A stretch of DNA of 64,000 nucleotides from Acidobacteriota bacterium (lineage in GTDB: Bacteria; Acidobacteriota; Blastocatellia; Pyrinomonadales; Pyrinomonadaceae). A program made the translations under genes and the position numbers. The notes beneath the pieces are model-generated. The model was given only the letters and a program-made list of their open reading frames with translations, made no database searches and had not been told where the DNA came from. The first letter of the stretch is position 1. Each line of letters starts with the position of its first letter. The DNA lies in assembly GCA_021323895.1 (NCBI GenBank), contig JAJPKD010000174.1, positions 1 through 64,000 on the forward strand, given 5' to 3'. This document shows positions 11,408 through 21,976 of this stretch, piece after piece.

Positions 11408-12268
11408 ATGGCAACTACTATTCAATGGAAGCACGGTCGCGCGCGCCGGCGACCGCGACAGGAACCGCGACGGCTTGAGGTTATCAAGTCGGCGTTGGGC
11501 GAAATGGCGCGAGCCGCGCTGACTGAACCGTTCATGACGGCCATTGAGCGTCAGCAGATTTATCTGCGCCGCTTACCCAAAGGGCTCGATGGTCTTCGCG
11601 TGGTCCATCTCTCGGATTTTCACTACGGGCCACTCGTTGATCCGCGCCATCTTGAGCGCGCGATCGAAATCGCAAACGATCTCAAACCGGATCTCATCGC
11701 GCTGACTGGGGACTACATTTCACAGGAGCGAATCTACGCGGCGCCTTGCGCAGAGCTGGTTGGGAGACTGCGAGCGAAACATGGCGTGTTTGCAGTGCTC
11801 GGCAACCACGATCACTGGACCGATGCGAAGCTCATCGCTGACTTGTTCCGTGCCGAAAAGATTCGCGTGCTCATCAACGAGGGTTTGCGCGTTGACGTTG
11901 ACGATGAATCCTTCTGGCTGGCTGGCGTGGATGACACAATGGTTGGCTTGGAAGACTTGCCGCTGGCCTTGGCGGGTTCAGGCGATTGTGAATTCAAATT
12001 GTTGTTGGCGCACAATCCGATCATTCTGCGGCGCGCGGCCCGCGCGGATGTCGATCTCGTGCTGAGCGGGCACACGCACGGCGGCCAGGTTACGCTGCGT
12101 CCGGAGAAAAATCGATCAGGCCGGCCACGACGCCGGATGCTGCGCGGCCTCGGCCGCAGAGCCAACACGCAGATCTATGTCACGCGGGGATTAGGGATGG
12201 TCGTGCTGCCGATTCGCTACGGCTGCCCACCGGAGGTTTCGCTCCTCGAACTGCGCTGTCTAGGGTAA
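11408..12268 (+). CDS. Metallophosphoesterase
   Basis: RVVHLSDFHYGPLVD...ALTGDYIS...AVLGNHDHW...LSGHTHGGQ motifs. Confidence 0.92.
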   Translation: MATTIQWKHGRARRRPRQEPRRLEVIKSALGEMARAALTEPFMTAIERQQIYLRRLPKGLDGLRVVHLSDFHYGPLVDPRHLERAIEIANDLKPDLIALTGDYISQERIYAAPCAELVGRLRAKHGVFAVLGNHDHWTDAKLIADLFRAEKIRVLINEGLRVDVDDESFWLAGVDDTMVGLEDLPLALAGSGDCEFKLLLAHNPIILRRAARADVDLVLSGHTHGGQVTLRPEKNRSGRPRRRMLRGLGRRANTQIYVTRGLGMVVLPIRYGCPPEVSLLELRCLG

Positions 12269-12304
12269 CTTCGAAGTCACAGGAAACCTGCAATACGGTT
12301 TCCC

Positions 12305-12339
12305 ATCGCCAATCGAAAATCTGAACTCGAAAATCGCGA
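12305..12339. repeat. Solo heptad-repeat arm abutting pgsA-like ATG (locus D)
   Basis: ATCGCCA ATCGAAA ATCTGAA CTCGAAA ATCGCGA, then ATG at 12340. Confidence 0.75.
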
Positions 12340-12936
12340 ATGTCCTCTCGGATTATTACTCTGCCAAATGTGCTGACCGTCTTTCGGATGGCCCTGATTC
12401 CCGTTTTTGTTTCACTGCTCTTCTACCAAAAGTTTCTGTTCGCGCTGGGAGTATTCGTAATCGCCGGAATCACCGACGGGCTCGATGGCTTGTTGGCGCG
12501 CAGGTTCCATCAGCAGTCACCGCTCGGGCGAATTCTTGACCCCATCGCCGACAAGATGATGTTGGTAACATCTTTCGTGGTCTTGTCGATGCGCAACGTC
12601 TATCCGATTCCGATTCCCAAGCATCTCCCCATCCCGTTTTGGGTCACGATCACAGTCATCAGTCGAGACGTCTTTATCCTCGTCGGAGCCGCGGCAATTA
12701 ATATGGTGACCGGATTCCGCGCCTTTCAACCGTCGCTTCCCGGTAAGGTCAGCACGGTCGTTCAGATCATCGCGGTCGCCACGGTCATGTTGGCCGCGCA
12801 GACGCGATTCGGTACCGGTTACTACCTCCCGACGGTCTATGCGTCAGTCTTTGGCCTCACCCTGATTTCCGGCGTTCACTACATCTTTTTCGTCTCGCGG
12901 CTTCTCACCAAATCAGGCCAGAATCCACCTCTCTAG
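12340..12936 (+). CDS. pgsA: CDP-alcohol phosphatidyltransferase (PgsA-like)
   Basis: [32 protein letters not shown] matches the CDP-alcohol phosphatidyltransferase motif. Confidence 0.85.
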   Translation: MSSRIITLPNVLTVFRMALIPVFVSLLFYQKFLFALGVFVIAGITDGLDGLLARRFHQQSPLGRILDPIADKMMLVTSFVVLSMRNVYPIPIPKHLPIPFWVTITVISRDVFILVGAAAINMVTGFRAFQPSLPGKVSTVVQIIAVATVMLAAQTRFGTGYYLPTVYASVFGLTLISGVHYIFFVSRLLTKSGQNPPL

Positions 12937-12938
12937 GG

Positions 12939-12967
12939 TTGACAACAACACACTCAGATATTATTCT
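12939..12967 (+). promoter_or_regulatory. Candidate sigma70-type promoter of dnaK
   Basis: TTGACA (12939-12944), 17-nt spacer, TATTCT (12962-12967). Confidence 0.7.
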
Positions 12968-13030
12968 AAGGCCGTAATCAAGCTGCCTCGCCGCAGATTC
13001 GAACGAATAATCAGCGGAGTATCAACAAAA

Positions 13031-14950
13031 ATGAGCAAAATCATCGGTATTGACTTGGGAACGACCAACTCTGTCGTTGCAGTCATGGAGGGCGGTGAGC
13101 CCGTCGTTATCACAAATGCAGAGGGCGGCCGTACGACTCCATCAGTAGTCGCGTTCGCCAAGGACGGCAACCGGCTGGTCGGCCAAGTGGCCAAGCGGCA
13201 GGCGGTCACAAATCCTGAGAACACAATCTATTCAATCAAGCGCTTCATGGGGCGCCGCTTTAACGAAGTCTCCGAGGAGAAAAAGCAGGTCCCTTACAAA
13301 GTGGAAGGCAGCGGCAGCGGCGGTGACGTGCGCATCGGCGCCGGCGGCAAAGAATGGAGTCCGCCGGAAATCTCGGCCATGATCCTGCAAAAGATGAAGC
13401 AATCGGCCGAGGACTACCTCGGACAGAAAGTTGACAAGGCAGTCATCACGGTTCCGGCTTACTTCAACGACTCGCAGCGCCAGGCCACCAAGGACGCGGG
13501 AAAGATCGCGGGCCTCGAAGTTATGCGTATCGTGAACGAGCCGACGGCGGCGGCATTGGCGTACGGCCTCGACAAGAAGAAAGACGAGACGATCGCCGTG
13601 TTCGACTTTGGCGGCGGCACCTACGACATTTCGATTCTTGAAGTCGGCGAAGGCGTCGTCGAAGTGAAATCGACGAACGGTGACACGCACCTTGGTGGTG
13701 ACGACATCGACGAACGGCTGATCGAATGGATCATTGAAGAGTTCAAGAAAGATCAGGGCATCGATCTTTCCAAAGACAAAATGGCGCTCCAGCGCCTGAA
13801 GGAAGCAGCCGAGAAGGCGAAGATCGAGTTGTCTTCGACGATGGAGACGGAAATCAAGCTGCCATTCATCACGGCTGATCAATCAGGACCGAAGCACTTG
13901 GTGATGAAACTGACGCGGGCGCGTTTCGAGCAGTTGGTCGATCCGATCTTGAAGCGACTGACTCCGCCTCTGGAGCAGGCGTTGAAAGACGCGGCGATCG
14001 ACGCGAAGAAGATCGATGAGGTCGTGCTGGTCGGCGGTTCGACTCGCATCCCAAAGGTTCAGGAGATCGTTAAGAACTTCTTCGGGAAAGAGCCGAACAA
14101 GAGCGTGAACCCTGACGAAGTTGTCGCGATCGGCGCGGCTGTCCAAGCAGGCGTTCTGTCAGGTGAAAAGACCGACATCCTGCTTCTTGACGTAACACCG
14201 CTTAGCCTCGGCATCGAAACACTCGGTGGCGTTTCGACCAAGCTTATCGAGCGCAACACGACGATTCCGACGCGCAAGTCTGAAATCTTCTCGACGGCTT
14301 CCGATAATCAAACGTCGGTGGAAGTTCACGTCATTCAGGGCGAGCGCCCGATGGCCGCCGACAATCGCACGCTCGGCAAATTCCACCTCGTCGGAATTCC
14401 GCCGGCGCCGCGCGGCATGCCGCAAATCGAAGTCACGTTCGACATCGACGCCAACGGCATCGTGAACGTCTCGGCCAAAGACATGGGCACAGGCCGCGAG
14501 CAGAAGATCACCATCACGTCCTCTTCTGGCCTGAGCAAAGAAGAGATCGACAAGATGATGCGCGATGCCGAATCGCACTCGGCGGAAGACGCTACCAAGC
14601 GTGACGAAATCGAAGCGCGCAATCGCCTGGACGGTCTGATCTATCAGATGGAAAAGACTCTGAGTGAGAACCGCGAGAAGGTCTCGGCGGTGGCGGGTGA
14701 AGTCGAAACCGCGATCGCCGACGCGAAGAAAGCGATCGAAGAAGGCGGCGTTGAGCGCATGAACAATGCATTCAACGCGCTGCAGACGGTCTCGCACAAG
14801 ATGGCTGAGGCCTTGTATCAGCAAACTGGCTCTGCGCCTGGTGGGGAATCAACCGATCAAGCAGCAGGCGCAAGCGCTTCCTCTGGTTCAGGTGGCGGCG
14901 AAGATAACGTCATCGACGCTGAATACGTCGATGTGGACGAGAATAAGTAA
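13031..14950 (+). CDS. dnaK: Molecular chaperone DnaK
   Basis: [42 protein letters not shown]... through ...[14 protein letters not shown]. Confidence 0.98.
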   Translation: MSKIIGIDLGTTNSVVAVMEGGEPVVITNAEGGRTTPSVVAFAKDGNRLVGQVAKRQAVTNPENTIYSIKRFMGRRFNEVSEEKKQVPYKVEGSGSGGDVRIGAGGKEWSPPEISAMILQKMKQSAEDYLGQKVDKAVITVPAYFNDSQRQATKDAGKIAGLEVMRIVNEPTAAALAYGLDKKKDETIAVFDFGGGTYDISILEVGEGVVEVKSTNGDTHLGGDDIDERLIEWIIEEFKKDQGIDLSKDKMALQRLKEAAEKAKIELSSTMETEIKLPFITADQSGPKHLVMKLTRARFEQLVDPILKRLTPPLEQALKDAAIDAKKIDEVVLVGGSTRIPKVQEIVKNFFGKEPNKSVNPDEVVAIGAAVQAGVLSGEKTDILLLDVTPLSLGIETLGGVSTKLIERNTTIPTRKSEIFSTASDNQTSVEVHVIQGERPMAADNRTLGKFHLVGIPPAPRGMPQIEVTFDIDANGIVNVSAKDMGTGREQKITITSSSGLSKEEIDKMMRDAESHSAEDATKRDEIEARNRLDGLIYQMEKTLSENREKVSAVAGEVETAIADAKKAIEEGGVERMNNAFNALQTVSHKMAEALYQQTGSAPGGESTDQAAGASASSGSGGGEDNVIDAEYVDVDENK

Positions 14951-14955
14951 GGATA

Positions 14956-15030
14956 GTGAACAGTGAGCGGTGAGCAGTAGGCAGTTTCTTTTCGCTGCTG
15001 CTCACTGCTTACTGCGATCTGCTCACTGAC
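14956..15030. repeat. Heptad-repeat inverted arms between dnaK and dnaJ (locus B)
   Basis: Left GTGAACA GTGAGCG GTGAGCA GTAGGCA G (14956-14984); right CTGCTGCTCACTGCTTACTGCGATCTGCTCACTGAC (14995-15030), followed directly by GTG at 15031. Confidence 0.85.
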
Positions 15031-16188
15031 GTGGCCAAAGAAGACTTCTACAAAATTCTCGGCGTAAAGAAGGACGCCAAGCCGGACGAAATCAAGAAAG
15101 CCTACCGGCGCTTGGCGCGCAAGTATCACCCGGACGTAAATCCCGGTGATAAAGCCGCCGAGGAGCGCTTCAAGGAAATGAGCGAAGCGTTTGATGTCCT
15201 GTCTGATCCAAAGAAGCGCAAAGTTTACGATCAGTTTGGCCAATACTCGGACAATCTTGCGAACGCGGCGGCCAGCGGCGCCGGATCGGCTTACACGCGC
15301 GGCGCTCCGTTCGACTTTTCGGGATTCGATTGGGGCGCAGCGACCGCTGGGGCGGGAACTTCGACCGGCACCGGTAGCTTCCGCGACATCTTCTCAGACC
15401 TATTTGGCGGGCGCGCCGAACGCGAACCACCGCGGCCTCAACCCCAGCGCGGCGCCGACATTGAGATGCCTCTGTCGCTCTCTTTCGAAGAAGCGATCAC
15501 CGGTCTCACTACTAACATCACCGTGAATCGATCCGAGCAATGCTCTCGCTGTCACGGCGCGGGCGACACCGGCGGATCGGTGGTGACCTGTACGACGTGC
15601 AAAGGCTCTGGCCAGGTGCAACGCGCCGGCGGCCGCCTGCGATTCAGCCAGGAATGTCCCGACTGGGGCGGAAGCGGCAAGCGTCGCCCGCCGTGTTCGT
15701 TGTGCAAGGGCAAAGGCGTGCTGCCGAAAACTGAGAACGTCAAAGTCCGTATCCCCGCCGGCGTAGATACCGGCTCGCGCGTGCGCATTCCCGGCAAAGG
15801 CGAAGGCGGACGGCTTGGTGCGCCGCCGGGCGATCTTTACATCATCACGAACGTCGGACGGCATCAACACTTCACGCGCAAGGGCGACAACATTTATGTG
15901 ACGGTGCCAATCACAGTGCCGGAAGCTGCGTTGGGGGCAAAGATTGAAGTACCCACGGTCACCGGCAAAGCGCAACTACGTATTCCGCCCGGCACGCAGT
16001 CAGGCCAGAAGTTTCGGCTTCGTCATCGAGGCGCGCCATCTCTACGCGATCCAAATGCGCACGGCGATCAGTTTGTCGAGGTGCAGGTGACCTTGCCGAA
16101 AGTGATTTCAGAAGAGACGAAAGAATTGCTGCGCAAGTACGCGCAGATGAATGGCGAGAATCCGCGAGTGGCGATGGGACTTGAATGA
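15031..16188 (+). CDS. dnaJ: Molecular chaperone DnaJ
   Basis: J-domain [40 protein letters not shown] region; zinc-finger repeats [24 protein letters not shown] (degenerate), CSLCKGKG. Confidence 0.95.
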   Translation: MAKEDFYKILGVKKDAKPDEIKKAYRRLARKYHPDVNPGDKAAEERFKEMSEAFDVLSDPKKRKVYDQFGQYSDNLANAAASGAGSAYTRGAPFDFSGFDWGAATAGAGTSTGTGSFRDIFSDLFGGRAEREPPRPQPQRGADIEMPLSLSFEEAITGLTTNITVNRSEQCSRCHGAGDTGGSVVTCTTCKGSGQVQRAGGRLRFSQECPDWGGSGKRRPPCSLCKGKGVLPKTENVKVRIPAGVDTGSRVRIPGKGEGGRLGAPPGDLYIITNVGRHQHFTRKGDNIYVTVPITVPEAALGAKIEVPTVTGKAQLRIPPGTQSGQKFRLRHRGAPSLRDPNAHGDQFVEVQVTLPKVISEETKELLRKYAQMNGENPRVAMGLE

Positions 16189-16279
16189 GTTTTGAGTTCT
16201 CAGTTTCAAGTTTTCAGTTGGCTAATCTCCCTGCGCAAACGCCGACTCAAAACTGAAAACTCAAAACTGCAAACTGAGG
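16186..16279. repeat. Heptad-repeat inverted arms between dnaJ and hspR (locus C)
   Basis: Left TGAGTTT TGAGTTC TCAGTTT CAAGTTT TCAGTTG (16186-16220); right ACTCAAA ACTGAAA ACTCAAA ACTGCAA ACTGAGG (16245-16279). Confidence 0.88.
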
Positions 16280-16312
16280 AAAAGGCGAGCCAAAACATTT
16301 ACGATCAGCGCG

Positions 16313-16687
<375 letters not shown>

Positions 16688-16795
16688 ATTCCGCCGCTGG
16701 ATTTTGTTGAGCAAACCTCCGCTCGGTGTTAAAGTGTGCGCCCTAAGCACGTTCAAATCTCAGGTTAACAAGTCTCAAGTTTTACACCGGGATCG

Positions 16796-19700
16796 ATGTT
16801 CACGATGCGTCCCCCTGCGGTAATCACGCTCCTGCTGCTGATAGCGTTAACCCTCCTGGGTTTCGTTGGGCGGACCGGTGCCCAGGATCTCGACAATGTA
16901 AGCATCACCGGCAAAGTCACGGATCAAAACGGCGCGGTAATTCCCTGAGCGACCATCACCGCGACACTGGTCGCGACCAAAGTCGAGCGCACAGTCGTCA
17001 CCGACGGGGACGGTAACTACAAAATCATTCAACTGACGCCGGGCAAGTACGTGTTGAAGGCGGCCGCGACGAGTTTTCAAGCGACCACGCTGGCCGAACA
17101 GGATTTTGTCGCGGCACAGAACGCTCAGATCGATTTCGTTTTATTTCCGCCGGGCATCGTGCTCGAAAAAGTCGTAGTCTCGACGGTAGATGCCTCGCCG
17201 ATAGATGTGACGCGAACGGTGGTGGGCGGCACCGTCACGACGCGCGAAATCGAAGCGCTGCCGGTTGCGTCGCGCTCGCCGCTGGATTTGATCTTCACGC
17301 TGGGCGGCGTCGCCGAAGAACCTTTGTCAGTTCGCGATCTCGCAGACGATCCCACGGCGCGTACGACGCCGGAAGAAGCCGGAAACTTTTCGCTCTCGGG
17401 TGGCACGGCTTACTCAAACAACATCACCATCGACGGTCTAGATAACAACGACGATCGATCGGCGCGCGAGCGCTTCACGCCCTCGCTGGAAGCCGTGGAA
17501 GAAGTTCAAATCATTCGCAATCAATTTGCGGCTGAGTATGGGCGCGCGTCCGGAGGCCGCATCAATCTGCGCACCCGCGCCGGCTCAAACAAGTTTCGCG
17601 GCCGCGCCTTTTATTTCTTTCGCGACGAGTCGCTGGATGCGAACAGTTGGAAGAACAATACTCTCGGCGTGAAACGTCTGCCGTTGCAGGAACATGATCC
17701 CGGATTCACGCTGAGCGGCCCGCTCGTGATTCCCAAGATTTACAACGGCCGTAACCGAACCTTCTTTTTCACCGCGTACGAGTACGACACGTTTCTCGAT
17801 TCAACCCTGATCGATGCACTAATTCCGGTTGATTTGAATCCGCTGTTTCCGCTGCCTGCGCCGACGAACCTTTCGCAGAAGCGAGATGAGAATCCGTCCG
17901 CGCCTGCCTTGAAGGCAGTGAACGGCATCGCGCCTTTTGTCGAAAGGATCAGCACACCGCAGCGCAATCACATCTTCACGGCGCGCGTCGATCATAAGTT
18001 CACTGACCTGCACAACGGATCGTTCCTGTTTCAGTTGGGCCGGCTCACTAATCTGCGTCATATAGGCACGGGATCCGTCGACGATTTGATCGAAGCCTTG
18101 GTCGGCAAGACGCGCAACACGGACGCGATCTCTTATTCGGACAGTTACGTAATTTCGGCAAAGGCCGTTGCCCAAACTCGCTTTCAATTCTCTCGTTTGA
18201 CGCCGGCCGTCGAAGCTACGGGCGGCGCAAAAAAACCCGTCGTGCTCATCAACATTGCCGATTCGGCAGCCTTAAATTCAGGAACGCTGGTGGCTGGGAC
18301 CTCAACCAGCGGCGCGACAGATCGCCGCGAAAAGCGATTTCAGCTGCAGGAAATTTTTGCCTACGAGAGAGGCGCGCACTCGCTGAAATTCGGCGGCGAC
18401 ATTCAGCGCATCAAATCCACTTTCATCGATCTTTCGGACGCGACCGGCACCTGGAATTTCGACAGTGCCGGAGATTTTCTGGCGAATATTCCCAGTCGTT
18501 ATCGCCAGAACTTTCTCACGACTTCGACGCAACAAAACACTTACGTTGGCATCTTCGCGCAGGACGAATGGCGTTCGACGCCGAACTTCATGATTAGCTA
18601 CGGCCTTCGTTTCGAAGATGAGACGATCGTGAGCGACCTGAATAACTTCGGTCCGCGTATCGCGTTTGCTTACGATCCATTCAAGTCGGGCAAAACGGTG
18701 ATTCGCGGCGGCGCCGGGCTTTTTTACAACCGCGCGTTGCTGCGCACCATCGACGACTTCACCACCGGCGCGCAGCAACTCTTCTTCGACACCAGCGCGC
18801 TGACGGACACAGCCACGGGAAAGGTGATGACCGATGCACAGCGCCGGGCGTTCATCGCGGCGAATCTGAAATTTCCGCAGACGCTCACCGCCGATTCGCC
18901 GCTGGTTAAGCAATTCGCCGTTGGGAATACCGGAACATCGTCAGGTGGGGGACTCTTGCGTCGTCTCGATCCGACGCTGCGCATTCCGGAAAGTTATCAG
19001 GCAAACGTTGGCATCGAACGCGAGGTCCGCAAAGGACTGGTTTTTGAATTTAATTACACCTGGAATCGCGGGCTGCACCTTTGGCGCGAATTCAATATCA
19101 ACGCGCCGGTGCTGCCGAAGGGTTACAAGAGCCTCACTGAATATTTGGCCTCTCACGACTTCGCCAACTTCCTCGCGAAGCCCGGGGGCGTGCGACCAAT
19201 TCTGAACACGTCAACCGCCGGCGATCTGGTTCGGTTTGTTTTGGCGCCACCGGATCCAGCGAATCCGAATTCAGTCGTGCGGATTGTAGAGTTCGGCGTT
19301 CCGATTTCGCTGATCAATTTGAATGCGTTCACTTCGACGACTTCGGTGACGACTGCCCTAGCGGCTTTGAGTCCGCTACGGCCGGACCCGGCGAAGGGCG
19401 AAGTTGAGGATTTGATTCCGGTCGGCAACAGTTTCTATCACGGCCTGACCTTCGAATTGCGAAATCGTTTTCGGCAAAAGAAGAATGGCTTGGCGTTTTC
19501 ATTTCGCGCTGTTTACACGCTGTCATTCTTGAAAGACGACGGCATCGTCAACACTTCAGACGCAGTTATCGCCGGAAATTTCCAAAATGAAGTTGCCCGC
19601 AGTCTTCAGGATCGCCGCCATCGTTTCGCGTTTTCGGGGACGCTCGATACGCCAAAGCACTTTGGCAAGCTTCGCATTTCGCCAATCATGCGGATCGCCT

Positions 19701-20158
19701 CTGGCGCGCCATTCAATATCGGGCTCGGCGCCGATCGGAATCTCGACGATGTCAGCAACGATCGGCCGGGATTCACCGGCGACCCCAGCGCCTTGAAGTG
19801 GCGCGCGCCCGGTCAGCCGCTCGACCCATCGATCTTGAATCAGTTCACCTTGCCGACGATTGGCCAGACCGGAAATTTGCCACGCAATGCGGCGCTTGGG
19901 CCAGCGCAATTTCTCTTTGACTTGAATGTGACGCGCGAATTCAAGTTGACGGAACGCGTGCGACTGCGCCCGGTCGTGGAGTTCGACAACATCCTGAACG
20001 CACGTGTCTTCAGTTTTGGCAGCGAGTTCATCGACTTCAACGCATTCGGGCCGACTTCGTCACCGGCAACGCGGCAGGCATTTCTCGATTCATTTCTCGT
20101 GCCGACGCGGACCCTGCGCCCCAGACAAATCAGGTTGGGAATGCGTCTGGATTTTTGA
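16796..20158 (+). pseudogene. TonB-dependent receptor (Oar-like, CarboxypepD_reg N-terminus) interrupted by in-frame TGA
   Basis: ATG at 16796 gives a signal peptide and CarboxypepD_reg domain (SITGKVTDQNGAVIP*ATITATLVATKVERTVVTDGDGNYKIIQLTPGKYVLKA) with TGA at 16946-16948. The same frame continues into the 17051-20158 receptor ORF. Confidence 0.85.
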
Positions 20159-20159
20159 A

Positions 20160-20189
20160 GTAGCGCAAATTGGCAATTTGCGGTACTAC
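20160..20189. repeat. REP-like palindrome GTAGCGCAAATTGGCAATTTGCGGTACTAC
   Basis: CGCAAATTG-g-CAATTTGCG perfect 9-bp arms flanked by GTAG/CTAC. Confidence 0.65.
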
Positions 20190-20199
20190 AAGAAAAAAA

Positions 20200-20225
20200 G
20201 CCTCTGCCGATCGGCAGAGGCTTTT
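20200..20225. terminator. Bidirectional intrinsic terminator
   Basis: Perfect palindrome GCCTCTGCCGATCGGCAGAGGC flanked by a poly-A run upstream and TTTT downstream, between convergent genes. Confidence 0.85.
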
Positions 20226-20246
20226 CATTTCAAGCGATACTCTTGC

Positions 20247-20591
20247 CTAATTAACCTCGAGCACGAGTCCTTTTTCGCAGAAGTCGAACTTCACGGCGTC
20301 AGACCATTCATTATTGGCAAACTGTACTCTGAAGTACTGCTCGCATTTTTCGTTGTCGGTTGACTTGTCCCAGATCAGTTCTTCCGTGGCGCCGGCAGCG
20401 ATGCCATCGCCGATGTCGAAGTAACCCCAGTTTTTGCCATCTTCTGAGACCTGAAGTTTCTTAATGGCTTGTCTGGTGTTGTTGTGGACTTTGAATTTGT
20501 ACTCATTCGTTTTCGCCAGGCTGAGCGTGTTCATCACGGCGAAAGCGAGTACGAGCACTGAAAGTTTTGCAATGTTGCGGTAAGTGCGCAT
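20247..20591 (-). CDS. Hypothetical secreted protein
   Basis: MRTYRNIAKLSVLVLAFAVMNTLSLAKTNEYKFKVHNNTRQAIKKLQVSEDGKNWGYFDIGDG...; signal peptide, no recognised family. Confidence 0.7.
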   Translation of the reverse strand: MRTYRNIAKLSVLVLAFAVMNTLSLAKTNEYKFKVHNNTRQAIKKLQVSEDGKNWGYFDIGDGIAAGATEELIWDKSTDNEKCEQYFRVQFANNEWSDAVKFDFCEKGLVLEVN

Positions 20592-20810
20592 TTGATTTTC
20601 TCCAAGTGATTGAAATTCCCGGTGACGAGGGGACGCCAGCGACGGTTGTAAAACGGTGCTAGATGATAAGCGCGGACGAGGGTTTTGGCAATGTGAGCGC
20701 GAATGGGAATCCAGGCTCGAGAATTTTGCGCGATCCTGAAATTAGTTGCCCGCGCTAAGCAGCGGCGGGGCCAGCAGGCAGTAAATCAAACGGCGATCAC
20801 ATCCAAAGCG

Positions 20811-20816
20811 TATAAT
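20811..20816 (+). promoter_or_regulatory. Candidate -10 element (TATAAT) for amrS
   Basis: Perfect TATAAT 32 nt upstream of the ATG. Confidence 0.4.
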
Positions 20817-20847
20817 TTCTCACAGGAGTTTTCGTAGTAAATCAATT

Positions 20848-21921
20848 ATGCCGTTGAGTTCAACAGCCGCTTCGCTCGCCGACGCTTTGGACGAGATGAC
20901 CGCCGAAGGCGCGTTGGAATTGACCGAGCATCTTCCGAAGAACGCCGTGAAATGTTTCGCCTGTGGCCATCGCTGCCTAATCAACGAGGGCAAGCGCGGC
21001 ATTTGCAAGGTCCGCTTCAACGAAGGCGGACAACTGCGGGTGCCGATGAATTACGTCGCCGCACTCGCGTGTGATCCGACGGAGAAGAAGCCTTTCTTTC
21101 ATGCGCTGCCGGGATCGGACACGCTGACGTTCGGCATGCTTGGTTGCGATCTGCACTGCGCCTATTGCCAGAATTGGTTGACGTCGCAGGCGCTGCGCGA
21201 TGACGCGGCCATATCGCAACCGAACGTCGTGACCGCTGATCGCTTGGTGTCGATGGCGAAGGCGTATGGAGCGTCGATGGTTGGGTCGAGTTACAACGAG
21301 CCACTCATCACCGCCGAATGGGCTGTCGAAGTTTTCAAAAAGGCGCGACCCGAAGGCTTCCGCACCGCGTTCATCTCGAACGGCAACGCGACGCCGCAAG
21401 TGCTCGATTATCTGCGGCCGTGGACTGACTGTTACAAAATCGATCTGAAGTCGATGAGCGATAAGAACTATCGCCAGCTCGGCGGCGTCGTCGATAATAT
21501 TCTCGACACCGTGAAGATGGTGCACGAGCGTGGCTTCTGGGAAGAGATCGTGACGCTGGTCATTCCCGGCTTCAACGATTCCGAAGATGAATTGAAGCGC
21601 GCAGCCGATTTCATCGCGTCCGTTTCGCCCGATATCCCCTGGCATGTGACTGCGTTTCACCAGGACTACCACATGCAGGACAACGCGAACACTACTGCAG
21701 AACAATTGATTCGAGCCTGCGAAATCGGCCGCGAAGTCGGCTTGCGCTACATCTACGCAGGAAATCTGCCGGGCCGCGTCGGCCGTTGGGAGAACACTTA
21801 CTGTCCGTCGTGTGATGCGTTGCTGGTTGAACGTTACGGCTACCTGATTCGGCAGACGAACATAACTGCGGACGGACAATGCCCAAACTGCTCGACTCAG
21901 ATTCCCGGCATCTGGTCATAA
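20848..21921 (+). CDS. amrS: AmmeMemoRadiSam system radical SAM enzyme
   Basis: KCFACGHRCLINEGKRGICKVR...TFGMLGCDLHCAYCQNW (CxxxCxxC) ...C-terminal CPSCDALLVERYGY. Confidence 0.88.
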   Translation: MPLSSTAASLADALDEMTAEGALELTEHLPKNAVKCFACGHRCLINEGKRGICKVRFNEGGQLRVPMNYVAALACDPTEKKPFFHALPGSDTLTFGMLGCDLHCAYCQNWLTSQALRDDAAISQPNVVTADRLVSMAKAYGASMVGSSYNEPLITAEWAVEVFKKARPEGFRTAFISNGNATPQVLDYLRPWTDCYKIDLKSMSDKNYRQLGGVVDNILDTVKMVHERGFWEEIVTLVIPGFNDSEDELKRAADFIASVSPDIPWHVTAFHQDYHMQDNANTTAEQLIRACEIGREVGLRYIYAGNLPGRVGRWENTYCPSCDALLVERYGYLIRQTNITADGQCPNCSTQIPGIWS

Positions 21922-21923
21922 AG

Positions 21924-21956
21924 AAAGGGCGAAGCTTTGCGGCCTCGCCCTTTGAA
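21924..21956. terminator. Terminator-like hairpin between convergent genes
   Basis: AAAGGGCGA...TCGCCCTTT. Confidence 0.65.
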
Positions 21957-21976
21957 GCTTTCACTTCTAATCAACC

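Noticed and set aside
13232-14824. Minus-strand ORFs opposite dnaK
   Set aside because: dnaK is unambiguous; the antisense ORFs are composition artefacts.
16186-16279. HspR HAIR operator (CTTGAGT-N7-ACTCAAG) within locus C
   Set aside because: TGAGT and ACTCA half-sites occur, but their spacing comes from the heptad arms and not N7; they are better explained by the repeat.
16741-16790. Possible further heptad arm (CTCAGGTTAACAAGTCTCAAGTTTTAC)
   Set aside because: Only one weak 14-nt recurrence; too degenerate to call.
16946-16948. TGA as selenocysteine codon
   Set aside because: Position corresponds to a Gly in CarboxypepD_reg domains; no redox context and no SECIS examined or expected here.
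20977-21879. 300-aa minus-strand ORF opposite amrS
   Set aside because: Shadow of the clear radical SAM gene on the + strand.
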